Positions 32,814 through 43,622 of a DNA stretch of 64,000 bases are shown here, in pieces (position 1 is the stretch's first letter; each line of letters opens with the position of its first letter). The notes under the pieces were generated by a model. The model made no database searches. It was given only the letters and a program-made list of their open reading frames with translations, and was not told the DNA's origin. The translations under genes and the position numbers were made by a program. Origin of the DNA: Nemophila menziesii (taxonomy: Eukaryota; Streptophyta; Magnoliopsida; Boraginales; Hydrophyllaceae); assembly GCA_029959085.1 (NCBI GenBank), contig JARWIR010000018.1:16739001-16803000 (forward strand), written 5' to 3'.

Positions 32814-34454
32814 ATGCGAAGGAATCTATTTAAGGATCTAGAGACACTACGTCTGATCCTTGATTATCCTAAATCATTAGTCAGACTTGCTAACAAGAAA
32901 AAGAGAGAAGAAAAAGAAGCGATTGAGTTAGAAGAGAGATTAGCTAGAGAGATGGCTGACCCTCCGATTGATAACAATGGTCAGAATGGCCTAATCCCAC
33001 CTTCTAATCCTCCAGTTCAAGCCCAAGTAGCTGATCCATGGTTCATTAATGGTCCAGCACAAGAACCGTTCCATGCTCCTCCTCTTGGGATTGGCCCAAC
33101 CAATATTGATGTCCCGAGATTCCGTCCAGATTCGGGTATGTTAGCTCAATTTCAGAATTTCGGAAATTTTCGTGGCAAGCCCGAAGAAGATCCTATTCGC
33201 GCAGTACAAAAGTTTATGCAAATCTGCGATTCTTACATCACTCAAGGAGTAACAAAAGAGCAAATGTATTTTGCTACATTCAGATTTTTCATGATAAATG
33301 AAGCGAGTGATTGGCATGATTCACAAAATCTCGGAAAGATTACGAATTGGGAACAGTTACAGGCTGCGTTTTTCGACAGATACTATCTGTCCAACATGAG
33401 ATTAGATTCTCAACTCGAATTAACACATTTCCGACAAGAATATGATGAAGCTTTGGGTAGAAGTTGGTCGAGATTTCAGAATTGTTTGCGTAGAGTCCCT
33501 GATCACGGTCTTTCAGACCAACAACAAATGAAGATCTTTTACAAAGGCCTTGAGGGAAAATCAAGAAAGGATTTAGATTTATTATGTTGTGGTGGATTTT
33601 GGCAGGTTCTACCCGTTCATGCGAAGATTATTTTGGATAGAACGGTAACTAATGAAGTGGATTGGAATACTGTGAGAACACGTGTTAAAGGGAGAGTTAA
33701 TAACGTAAATATTGAAGAAAAGTTCACCTCCTTAGAGAACAAAATACAAACCACCTTGGAACAACAATTTAAACAACTCACGTTAGCCGTGAAAGAAGGT
33801 TTTTCGAGTAAAAGGGTTGAAATGAATGCTACGCAAGAAGTTTATGGATGTTCGTATTGTGGTGTGAATGATCATGAATGGGAGAATTGTCATAATAATC
33901 AAGAGTCCGTGATGTTTGTTTCCAACAGAGGAAATTACAATTCCAGTGGTCAAGGGTATCAACCTATCAGAAACCATCCTGGGTTTCAGTATTCAAATCC
34001 TAATGGGGCAGCAAATCCGACATACGCGTATAAGCCGCGTCCCCAAGGTAACAACTATAATCCAAGACCTCATAATAACTATCAAGGGGGACAATACCAA
34101 GGAAATTATGTTCAGAGACAACCTCCTCAAGACAATTATAATGACACCATGAACCAGAAAGCCTTACCTTCTCAACCACAAGAAGGTACAAATAACCTTC
34201 AGAAAACCGTAGATAATTTAATCGCACTTCATGCACAGTCAGCCCAAAGGAAACAAGCTTCTGAAGCACACATTAAGATGTTAGAGAGTCAACTTGCTCA
34301 AATGTCAAAACAACTTAATCAGCGTCCACAAGGGCAACTCCCTAGTTACACAGAAAATCTGAAGCAGAAAGAAGATTGTAATGCGGTGACTCTCAGAAGT
34401 GGTAAGAACCTTCCTCAACCTCCTTTTCCTGTTATGAAAGAGAGAAGTTACTAG
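32814..34454 (+). CDS. Athila-type gag polyprotein of H
   Basis: 546 codons without a stop, the longest gag in the window. ATG CGA AGG follows a pyrimidine-rich TTTCAGGTTTTTAG stretch, and the same start is kept in B. Residues 22-47 are basic/acidic (LANKKKREEKEAIELEER). The capsid begins at about 72 (DPWFING), with GPTNIDVPRFRPDSGMLAQF, EDPIRAVQKFMQICDSYITQG, FFDRYYLSNMRLDSQLE and LRRVPDHGLSDQQQ. The zinc knuckle CSYCGVNDHEWENC at about 346-359 is intact (C-x2-C-x4-H-x4-C, RNA binding). Then an Asn/Gln/Pro-rich tail and a coiled stretch AHIKMLESQLAQMSKQL. The frame ends at KERSY by a small shift before the protease; the polyprotein is broken there. Confidence 0.88.
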   Translation: MRRNLFKDLETLRLILDYPKSLVRLANKKKREEKEAIELEERLAREMADPPIDNNGQNGLIPPSNPPVQAQVADPWFINGPAQEPFHAPPLGIGPTNIDVPRFRPDSGMLAQFQNFGNFRGKPEEDPIRAVQKFMQICDSYITQGVTKEQMYFATFRFFMINEASDWHDSQNLGKITNWEQLQAAFFDRYYLSNMRLDSQLELTHFRQEYDEALGRSWSRFQNCLRRVPDHGLSDQQQMKIFYKGLEGKSRKDLDLLCCGGFWQVLPVHAKIILDRTVTNEVDWNTVRTRVKGRVNNVNIEEKFTSLENKIQTTLEQQFKQLTLAVKEGFSSKRVEMNATQEVYGCSYCGVNDHEWENCHNNQESVMFVSNRGNYNSSGQGYQPIRNHPGFQYSNPNGAANPTYAYKPRPQGNNYNPRPHNNYQGGQYQGNYVQRQPPQDNYNDTMNQKALPSQPQEGTNNLQKTVDNLIALHAQSAQRKQASEAHIKMLESQLAQMSKQLNQRPQGQLPSYTENLKQKEDCNAVTLRSGKNLPQPPFPVMKERSY

Positions 34455-35819
34455 AAAAGAAAAGGATGTGGTGGACAAAAATAAAGATGATTAAGTAGAG
34501 GAAAAGGAAAGGCCTATTTAAATTCTGAAAAAGAAAGATGAAGTTGTAATAAATCGGCCCCCCTCCACCATTTCCTTCTAGAGTTCAAAAGAAAGGTGAT
34601 ATGGCTGAATATCAAAAGTTATTTAATAGAGTGAGAGGTCTTAGCATTAATATTCCGTTGTTAGAAGCTATCAGAGATATACCCAAGTATACGAAGTTTT
34701 TGAAAAGAGATCTCACCAACAAAATGCCATATTGCGATAATTAAATGATTGGTTTACTTGAAGAATGTAGTGCTATTTGTCAAAGTAAGCTACCTCCGAA
34801 GTTACTTGATCCTGGGAGTTTCACAATTCCTATATCAATTGGAGAAGAATGGAAAGGTAAAAAACTATGTGATTTGGGTGCAAGCATTAATCTAATGCCC
34901 AAATTAATCTTTGAAAAATTGAAAATTGGAGTAGCAAGACCCACTTCTATGGTCCTACAAATGGCGGATCGGTCCCTTGCACATCCCGAGGGTCGAATAG
35001 AAGATGTCCTCGTCAAGGCATGTACTCTGATATTTCTCGTTGATTTTTTTATTCTTGAATACGACGCGGATAGGAATGTCCCCATTATTTTGGAAAGACC
35101 ATTCCTAGCCACGGGGCGTACTTTAATTGATGTAGAAAACGGAGAATTAACAATGCGAATCCAAGACGAGGAAGTGAAGTTCAACGTGTTCCCCGCTATG
35201 AAGTTTCCAGATTCTCAAGAGGATTTTTCCGAATGGATGTAATTGAGCGTGCCACGCAAGAGGTATATAATGAATTTACTTATGATGATTTTTTGCAGGC
35301 AGCATTGACACTTGATCTACCTGAATTGATGGAAGAGCTTGTCGAAACTGTGGCAGCTCTTAACTCTGAGAATCCAAAATATAGGCGTCTTACCGATGAA
35401 CCTGTGAGAGAACCAAGGGAGATTGTAACTAACAAGAAACCTTCAATCGAATATCCTCCGCAATTGGAAGAAAAGCCTTTGCCATCACACTTGAGGTATG
35501 CATACTTAGGTACTAATGAAACTCTACCTGTTATTGGTTCAGCAAATTTAATAGGTCCTCAAGAAGATAAATTGTTGCGTGTGTTAAGAGCTAACAAAGA
35601 GGCGATAGGGTGGACTATTGCCGACATCAAATGCATTAGCCCCTCCTATTGTCAACACAAAATTATTCTTGAAGATAATAACGCACACTCAGTTGAAGGT
35701 CAAAGGAGATTAATGCCATCCATGAAGGAAGTTGTAAAGAAGGAGGTTATTAAGCTGTTAGACGCAGGGATTATCTATCCCATTTCGAGTAGTGAATGGG
35801 TGAGCCCGGTTCAGTGTGT
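34455..35819 (+). pseudogene. H protease and start of RT
   Basis: After stops and shifts at 34455-34560 the text resumes with QKKGDMAEYQKLFNRVRGL (near 34590), one stop at 34742, then a 165-codon stretch from 34745: LLEECSAICQSK, LCDLGASINLMPK (active site DLGA near 34870), VLVKACTLIFLVDFFILEYDADRNVPIILERP. A frameshift near 35225 precedes the linker (212-codon stretch from 35233): EFTYDDFLQAALTLDLPEL, PSHLRYAYLGTNET, ANKEAIGWTIADIK. It ends in SEWVSPVQCV, where element A is inserted. Confidence 0.9.
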
Positions 35820-37610
35820 TGATGTCTCCCTATTTGTTCTAAATATTAGCCCTCTGGAGACATCATTTTAGGTGAATTATTGACTTATTAGCAAGAATTT
35901 TATGCTTATTTGATCATATTTCACTTTCTCCCCTTGGAATTTAGCTATTTGCATTTTCTGAGCTTTTATGCGTAAGTTTGACCATTTTTAGTGCAAAGTT
36001 AAATAGGTTTTTGAATTTCATGAAAGACCAATCCAAGGAGGAGAAGTGAGAATAAAGACTTAGTGTATTTTAGAGTGTTAGGAAATGTTTTTACTCGAGT
36101 TTCTAATTTTAGAGTGCACTTTCCTATTTCTATTTCTTGAATTATCGATTTATTCTTTTTAAGCATATGTGGTTTAATTATTTATTTATTGTGAAGCTTT
36201 AAAAGATAAATGGTAATTACTTAGAGACCGAGTCGAGATAAAGAAGTAAAGGAAAGAATATTTACATGGAAATAAGAAGATTTTGGAAGGATATATGCAA
36301 AGAAGGAAAAGATAAAGATGTCTTATGAATCTGAAATTCCAGCCACGTTTCAAAGACGAGTCCATAACTAAAGATTGGCTAGGAATCTGGACGAGTGGTT
36401 TGCACCAATAAAAATCTCTTTCCGAGACAAGCGGTTTCACATATTTGAACTTCTCAAACGGATAAGTATTGAGTGAGATATGACCAAATCAAATCAGCAG
36501 CAAAATCTTACCTTTCCTAGATTTTAGGGTTACGAATTAAAGAGTTCTTGACTTGTCTTCCACTCCAAGTAAATTCGACCAAGGGATTTATAACACCTAT
36601 AAATACACCCCTTAGCCTCCTCTTTCATACACACTTCATACAATAATCAAAGAGGCTTAAGTATTCAAGTCAGAGCAAGCAAGAAAGAAGAAAGCTAAGA
36701 GCTGGAGCAGTCATCTTCTCCAATACAAAGCCAAACCCAACCTCTTCATTAGGTTCATTTATTTTCTTTTTGTAAAACATTATGTCTTTTAATTTTTTTG
36801 TTTTAGTTTTATTTTCCGTTATGAGCTAAATTTCTTAAGTGCTTGAGAATTGCTATAAGGGTTGAACCTTAATTTATTTAATTGACGCTTCCTGATTTGG
36901 GATTTTTATAATTTAATTCAAATTGAATAATTTAGTATTGTTTGTTATCGTAAGTTAATTTCACTATATTTAATCTGATCAATTAGACATAGGTTGGAGT
37001 AATTAAGCTATTCACTTTGGTGGGGAAGTGATCATCTTGACGGGAGGTTTAATTACTGACATAGATAATAAATGTAAGATAATAATTGTTGATCCTGACG
37101 GACTTAGTTAATCTTATAGCCAATTGGGTAGAGAACCTGACATTCGAAGGTGGATTATGATCGCCCTGGCGGGGTTTGTAGCACCTGAGAATAGCTCCTA
37201 AGTCCACATTGATGGGAGTTAGGAGAATCTAGAATCCCGACTAGTACTAGTTACTAATTTGTCCCTTAGAAGAAGCGTTGATTAAGTTTATTTTGGTGAA
37301 ATCTAGCATGACTCAAGTACTATTCTCTCATCTTTTAGTCTCTTCATATTTACTTTCTTGCATTAGTTTTGATTTAGTTTAATATTTACTTTATTTTGCA
37401 CTTTAGTACCTTAAACAAAAACAAAATAAAAATCTATTTCTTTACTTTTAATTTAACTATTTCCATTTATTGCATAACACTTTAATCATACCTAATTCGT
37501 CCACGAGATCGAAATCCCGTTTACCGGATATTACTTGGACGACCCGTACACTTGCGGTACGTGTCTTGCCGTTTTAGGCGTGTTTATTTAGAACACACTA
37601 GGAGACACCA
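35820..37610 (+). repeat. 5' LTR of A
   Basis: 1791 bp, TGATGTCTCC to GGAGACACCA. Starts with the hairpin GATGTCTCC...GGAGACATC (35821-35867). Four motifs of the CCTGACGG type in sense orientation lie at about 37035, 37093, 37160 and 37207. Ends with the U5 text ATTACTTGGACGACCCGTAC shared with M1. A TATAAATACACCCC stretch at 36597, some 50 bp before CATACAATAATCAAAGAGG, is a plausible TATA box. Confidence 0.92.
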
Positions 37611-37616
37611 AGTTTT

Positions 37617-37634
37617 TGGCGCCGCTTCCGGGGA
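37617..37634 (+). promoter_or_regulatory. Primer binding site of A (tRNA-Asp type)
   Basis: TGGCGCCGCTTCCGGGGA, one mismatch to the G2 and C copies, six bases after the LTR end. Confidence 0.9.
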
Positions 37635-37765
37635 CGGTAGCGTGTAACCACGGTGTTAGCCATAAGTGTTTTAGTTGCTAGTTTTTAAGTTAGTTTTAAA
37701 TTTTTATTTTTCAGTTTTACGCTTTGGGTTGTTCTTTCTTTCTCAGATTTACAGGTTTTTAGTAT

Positions 37766-39216
37766 ATGCTTGGAGATATCATCATCCTTGATAATCCCGA
37801 AGGCCTAGTTCGAGAAGCAAACAAAAGAAGGGGAGAAGCTCAAGCAAAGGAAAGAAGCAATGGCAGAATTGAATGCTCAGGATCCCGTGATTCAGTTGGA
37901 TGAAAACGGTCTTCCATAGCTCCACCAATACTACCAATTCCACCGGTAGGAGTCCAATTACCAGTTCCACCTGGAAATCAACAACAAGTCAATAATAATG
38001 GTGGAGTACTTCAAGATCATGGACTGCAGATCTTCCAACGAACAACCATGGACCTTTTCGTATACCACCACTAGGACTCCGTCCTCCCGCAATTCAAGGA
38101 ATTCGATTCAGACCAGACGCGGGTATGATTAATCAGTCTACCACCGTTGGACAGTATAGTGGTGCAGCTCGTGAAGATCCTATTCGTGCGATGTACAAGT
38201 TTATGCAAATCTGTGATGCATATGTCACCCTTGGAGTAACCCAAGAACAAATGTACTTTCATATGTTTCCATCCTTCCTCACCGGAGGAGCTAGTGAGTG
38301 GTATGACCAACAACCACACAACGCGATTGTGACTTGGGATCAACTTCAGATAGCCTTTTTCGACAGGTACTATCCTCAAAGTGTTCGACTTAGTTGGCAA
38401 TTAGATATTGTTAGTTTTCGCCAAGAGCTAGGAGAAACTGTAGGTGTTGCATGGAATCGTTTTCAATCCTTATTACGCAAGTGCCCATTACATGGGTACT
38501 CTCTTGAATTACAGCTTAGGATATTTTATCGAAGTTTAGGTGATGCTGCGAAGGACAAAATCGATACTATGTGCCAAGGTGGTCTCATGATGGTCACAAC
38601 TGATCAAGCTCTGATTATCATGGACCGAATTGTGAAGAATGAAATGAGTTGGCAATCCTCGAAATCATCGGTTAGAGCTTCTAAAAGAGGTACTTTGAAT
38701 TTGGATACAGAAACTGCATTGAACGCTAAGATTGCCACACTTGAGAACAAGCTGAAACAATTATCTATGTCGAATAAAGTTGTGGTAAACGTTGTTAATG
38801 AACCAGAATTATGTTCTAGTTGTGGAGGAGATGATCATAGCTGGGAAGAATGTGCCAACAACCCAGAATCAGTTTATTTCGTTAATCAGCGAGGTAACTA
38901 TTCGGGTGGTCAAGGGTATGGAAATCAAAACAGAAATCATCCAGGCTTTCAGTATTCGAATCCACATGGGGCAGCCAATCCTGGAACATATCAACAAAGG
39001 CCTCAAGGGAACAATTACCAGTTTAAATCACAGAATCAACCTAGAGCTGATCAAGATGCTTATGCCGACACGTTAGCTCAAAAGGCGCTTCCCTCTCGAC
39101 CTCAAGAGGGCGCAACCACCGCAAGTGAGTTAGCACTTACTTTGACGCAATACATATCCCATTCGGATAAGAGGTCAGAGAATATTGAAAATCAGCTATC
39201 GCGATTCATGGATTAA
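37766..39216 (+). pseudogene. Gag of A
   Basis: ATG CTT GGA GAT follows TTTACAGGTTTTTAG. The N-terminal 110 or so codons carry two frameshifts and a stop (near 37850-38080). From 38125 there is a clean 363-codon stretch: REDPIRAMYKFMQICDAYVTLG, FFDRYYPQSVRLSWQLDIVSF, RKCPLHGYSLELQLRIFY and MMVTTDQALIIMDRIVKNEMSW. The zinc knuckle CSSCGGDDHSWEEC (near 38812-38853) has correct spacing. The tail QKALPSRPQEG and ends at a stop (39214-39216). The same frame continues, with two further stops, into the protease at 39433. Gag of G0 is its nearest relative here. Confidence 0.9.
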
Positions 39217-40641
39217 ACCCACACAAGAGAAAATAGGATGGAAGAAACATTAAACTGACATTCCGCTTCGTTAAAAGTCTTAGAGACTCAAATATCAAAG
39301 ATCGCCAATAGTTTGAATGTTCGAGGATAAGGCCAACTTCCAAGTGATACGGAGGTTCCTAAGCAATATGAAAGTTGTAACGCGATCACACTCAGAAGTG
39401 GGAAGAAGCTTCCACCACCACCTTTCCCGGTTATGAAAGAAAAGGAAGTAACTAGAAAAGAAAAACCGTTAGAGGAGGTGGAAGAAAAAGATGAAGAACC
39501 TGAAGTGGTAGAAGTGGAGAAGATTCCAGAAAATCCAAAGAAGAAAGATGTTGTAGAAATCTGTCCTCCTCCACCGTTCCCCTCCAAAGTCCAAAAGAAA
39601 GGAGATACGGCTGAATATGAAAGATTCATGAACATGGTGAGTAAGCTCCATATTAATATACCTTTCTTAGAGGCTATCAAGGGGGTACCAAAATATTTTA
39701 AATTCCTGAAAAGAGCTCTATCAAACAAACGCCGATATCTTGAGAATGAAATGGTAGGCTTGCCAGAAGAATGCAGTGCGATATGCCAGAGTAAGTTACC
39801 ACCTAAATTACTTGATCCTGGGAGTTTTACTATTCCTATATCTATTGGTAATGAGTGGCAAGCAAAAGCTTTATGCGATTTGGGAGCAAGTATTAATCTT
39901 ATGCCCAAATCAATTTTTGAAAAGTTGAAGATAGGAGACGCAAGACCAACCTCTATGGTCTTGCAAATGGCTGACAGATCCCTTGTGCATCCAGAGGGAA
40001 GAGTAGAAAATGTCCTCGTCAAGGAAGGTACGTTAATTTTTCCAGTTGATTTTGTTATACTTGACTACGATGCGAATAGGAATGTCTCCATTATTTTGGG
40101 AAGACCATTCCTAGCCACGGGGCGTACTATAATTGATGTAGAGAATAGAGAATTGACTATGCGAATCCAAGACGAGGAAGTGAAGTTTAACGTGTTCAGA
40201 CAAATGAAGTTTCCGGACTCCAAGGAGGAGTGTTTCCGGATAGATGTGATTGAACAAGAGCCAACTAAGGTTGTGGGAACCTTAGGAATGGAGGAAAAAG
40301 AGCTCAGAAAGAAACCACCTAACATAAATCCTCCATATCCTAAGAAAAATCCACACCTTGACCATGCTAAAAAGAAAGAAAAGGTGCGTTCTACGAAGGT
40401 TCCAAAAGAACCTAAGAAAGAAAGAAAGAAGAGGGCATTCAGTGTAGGCGAAGAGGTCGCAATGAAGAAGCCTGATACCCCTCCGAAAGCGCGCAAAGCC
40501 AAGAGTTCTTGGCAAGGACCGTTCAAGGTCACAAAGGTTCTCTCAGATCAATTGGTGGTAATAAAAGCTAAGGGATGCAAGTTCTGTGTAGCAATCATTG
40601 GTAACCTCGCTCACTGCTGGGGAGGTTATGTGAAAAAGTGA
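39217..40641 (+). CDS. Protease fused to integrase-like C-terminal module (A)
   Basis: The open stretch 39433-40641 has 402 codons. Residues 1-40 are acidic (EEVEEKDEEPEVVEVEK). Then KKGDTAEYERFMNMVSKL, LPEECSAICQSKLPPKLL and the aspartic protease core ALCDLGASINLMPKSIF at about 145-162, with VILDYDANRNVSIILGRP at about 210. After FRIDVIE, where H and M1 go on to RT, the text turns to a Lys/Pro-rich linker (PKKNPHLDHAKKKEKVRSTK, PKEPKKERKKR), then VGEEVAMKK and SSWQGPFKVTKV at about 357-368, ending AHCWGGYVKK. Reading this end as the GPY/F tail of integrase is inference from its resemblance to P0 (SKWFGPYIATKV). No RT or integrase catalytic residue is encoded. Confidence 0.85.
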
Positions 40642-40865
40642 TGCGAGAGGTATCCCGTCGAGCTTAACGACGTTAAACAAAAGTCAGTTACTTGTATACT
40701 AGTTTATTTCTTTATGTTTTTTAATTCCTAGTGTATAATTCTAAGTTAGTGTCAAGTTTTAGTGTCTACTTTTAAAAGAAATGAAAAGGGTAGTGTGTTA
40801 ATGGTGCAGGAATTGAGTTTGGGGTGCTAGGAAACGAAAAAGGAAATACTCGGGAAAAATTTGGT

Positions 40866-41135
40866 TCAGCTCCGGTATACCGGGCCATACCTCCAGTATA
40901 CCACGTGAAGAAAAACCTGTGACCATGGGTTGGTGACTCGGGTTTTCTGCCGAGAGTTCGAAAAAACAAGGAGGTCAGCTTCGAGACACCGGACCATACC
41001 TCCGGTGTACCGCAACAAGAAAAACCCGTGACCACGGGTATAAGACTCGGGTTTTTTGCCAAGGGTTGAAAAAAGAGATGCGTCTAGGTGCGGTACACCA
41101 GGTCATACCTCCGGTACACCGCGCTAGGTCAGTTT
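40866..41135 (+). repeat. Palindrome array of A (word CCGGTATACCGG)
   Basis: Three units beginning near 40870, 40985 and 41088. Each has two related words, such as TCCGGTATACCGGG and CCTCCAGTATACC, separated by CCATACCT, followed by GAAGAAAAACC, a GTGACCAYGGGT word and GACTCGGGTTTT. The word is shared with P0 (4935-4946); the spacers are shared with M1. Confidence 0.88.
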
Positions 41136-41495
41136 TTGAAGAGATTTATTCCTATTGCAACTCTTACATTATCAAACTTAACCCTAACCTCCTCTACACG
41201 AAATTTCCAGCTCCCAACCTTATAAATAGCCCTTGAACCTTGATTAAACCTCCACAACAAACACAATAACATCAATAATTCTCTCCTCCATCTTCCATAA
41301 ATGCAAGTTCTTCATCAAAATCATCACAAAACACCATTAAACACCATCAAGATCATCAAGCTTTCAAGAGTTCTTCCAAGATTCATTAAGAAATCTTCAT
41401 TCTTCATCAAATCCAAGCTAGAAACTCAAGATACACCAATCTTTCTTAACTTTATTCTATCCTTGGTGTAACTTGAGTTTGGGGTCAAATCAACC
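41136..41495 (+). other. Spacer before accessory ORF in A
   Basis: No ORF. It contains TATAAATAGCCCTTGAACC near 41220, a good TATA-box match about 275 bp upstream of the accessory start, many CATCAA/CTTCATCAA words and a TTGAGTTTGGGGTC copy 14 bases before the ATG. This suggests, but does not prove, a separate promoter for the accessory ORF. Confidence 0.55.
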
Positions 41496-41965
41496 ATGAC
41501 AAACAGAACAGATGCTATGGATTACAAGAGGAAGTGTTATACTCTAGGGAAGAAAAAAAATTTGCCTGGTTCTACAATTGAAAAGGCCATCAATCTTGAT
41601 GAGCCTAGTGAAGAAAAAAACAAGAAGAGGCATCTGCACAACCACTACACAAGAAATTCACAGCTAGGATGAAGGTACAATCAAAGCCTAAAGAAAAGAC
41701 ACCAATCCAAGATCAAGGTTCTTCTTCTTCTTCTTCTTCTTCTCAGAATAATTCTTACACACCCCTATGGGCAATCAAATTTCAACAACAAATCGATCAT
41801 CTAAGAAAACAAAACATAGCACATTGGGAGGAAATTTCCAAGATGAATTCAACAAGGGGAAAGGTAACTTCGAACATGGATATTGATAATTACTCTTCTT
41901 CTTCGAAGGAGGATATGATGGATCTTTATGGCCAGATGCCCCTTTTTTATAATTCTTCTTCTTAA
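41496..41965 (+). pseudogene. Accessory ORF remnant of A (core deleted)
   Basis: Starts MTNRTDAMDYKRK, the start shared with M1 and C. The central domain seen in M1 and C is absent. A frameshift near 41660 leads to a second open part (41669-41965) with PKEKTPIQDQG, a run of eight Ser encoded by a CTT repeat at 41720-41743, and FQQQIDHLRKQNIAHWEEIS, probably coiled coil. Function unknown. Confidence 0.7.
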
Positions 41966-42024
41966 TTGATGGTAGGCACTAGGTAGTTTAGTTTTTATTT
42001 TAATTGCTTTATTGAGTCTTTTTC

Positions 42025-42044
42025 GAGTCGTGGGGACACGACTC
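42025..42044 (+). other. Conserved hairpin after accessory ORF (A)
   Basis: GAGTCGTG, GGGA, CACGACTC: 8-bp perfect stem, 60 bases after the accessory stop, followed by TTTTGAGTTTGGGGTGGGG. Element B has inserted 30 bases further on. Confidence 0.82.
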
Positions 42045-42073
42045 ACTTTTGAGTTTGGGGTGGGGTTCGTTAC

Positions 42074-43622
42074 TGGTGTTCCTTTGTGTGTTCTAAAATA
42101 AATGCAAAAGTAATCCAACCACAACTGCAAGTGTACGGTTGTCCCAAGTAGTAATAAGTGATTCTAGGATTGTTCGCAGGGACGGTTTGGTTAACTACAA
42201 TGCTTATCGAATAATGAATATTTTGCACGTAGGAAAGCAATTAAAGATATAATGATTGATTTTTTGTTTTTGTTATTTCTATGTAATGAAAGACTAAATG
42301 GAAAATGCAATTAAATATTAAGACGCAAGTAAATAAGTGTGAAACGCAAATATGAGAAAGTAGCACTTGAGAACGCAAGGGATCCTCCTAATCCTATTTC
42401 AAAACCTATGTTGGTTAAGGGTTAAATTGGTCAATTACAATGGTCGGGATTCTAAATTCCTTATACCCCCGTCAGGGTGGACAATAAGGCTATCCTAGAG
42501 TGTCACTAGTCCCGTCAGGGTAAATATGATCCACTTTTAGATGATTAAGTTAATTACCACATTGGCCCTAGAATTAGCTAAGTTCGTCAGAATCAATAGC
42601 TTCTATTTTAGATTGAATAAATATTTCCTTACCTAAACCCTCCGTCAGGATGATCCACACGCCACATATGTGGAATAGCCTAGATAATAACACCTGTTCT
42701 TAGTTAGCTACTCCAAAAACAGTAAATAATCTCAATTTATCGAAAAGAGTAAAAGACCCAATTTAACTTAATTTAACAGAAATCCAAATTCAGACATAGA
42801 AATTCAATAGAGTTGGGATTCACCCATAAAGCATTCTCAAGTACTATAATGGAATTAGCTCATACTAATTAAAAAGAAAACTAAATTAAAAGGAATGGAA
42901 TTCATAATGTATTACAGAATTAAAAATAAAGAAAACCTAATTTCCGGAATTGGATTTGGCTGAGAATGGAGATATAGACCCTCTACACCTCTACAACTTC
43001 TTCTTTCTTCCTTCTGTTGCTTCTCTCTGATGTTTTAATTTGTAAAAAGTGAATTGTGTGAAAAATAGAAGTCCAAAGCTCCTTTTATAAGAGGAAAAAC
43101 GGATCAGGGCTTGGACCTAAGATTAAATCACTAATTAAAAGTCCAAACCCATTTTCTAAGCCCAAAATCCCGTAACTGCTGCACCACCTCCACTAAAATA
43201 GCTCTAGCCGATTCGTTATAACTCCAATTGACCTGAAATTACTTTCTAAATTTCCGTAACTCGATAAGGAACGTTTTCTCTTCAAAGGTCAGCGGCTAAA
43301 TCAACTCGTAAGTGCCTCGAAATCAGCAATCTTTGGCCTGTTTTCTAGATTTGCAGCTCCAAAATATAATTATTTCGGGATTTATCTTCAAGCTTTGACT
43401 TTTTTCTCGGATTCCTTTCCTAGCTAATATTCAAAACCTACAAACTTTTCACTACAATACACAAGATTACGCGCAAAAGTTTAATAAATCAAAAATACTA
43501 GAAATAAAATAGGAATTCCGGATTATTGCATTTTTAACTCAAAAGTCTATCAAAATATTCAGTTAAACATAAAAAATGATGTCTCCCAAGGGTCAAAAAT
43601 AAGAACAATTAGGGAGACATCA
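42074..43622 (-). repeat. 3' LTR of B
   Basis: 1549 bp, TGGTGTTCC to GGGAGACATCA on the plus strand. Four CCCGTCAGGG-type motifs lie near 42466, 42512, 42584 and 42640. Same family as G2. Confidence 0.93.

Noticed and set aside
39288..40022. 244-codon minus-strand ORF
   Set aside because: Antisense shadow of the protease gene of A; the sense frame has clear motifs.
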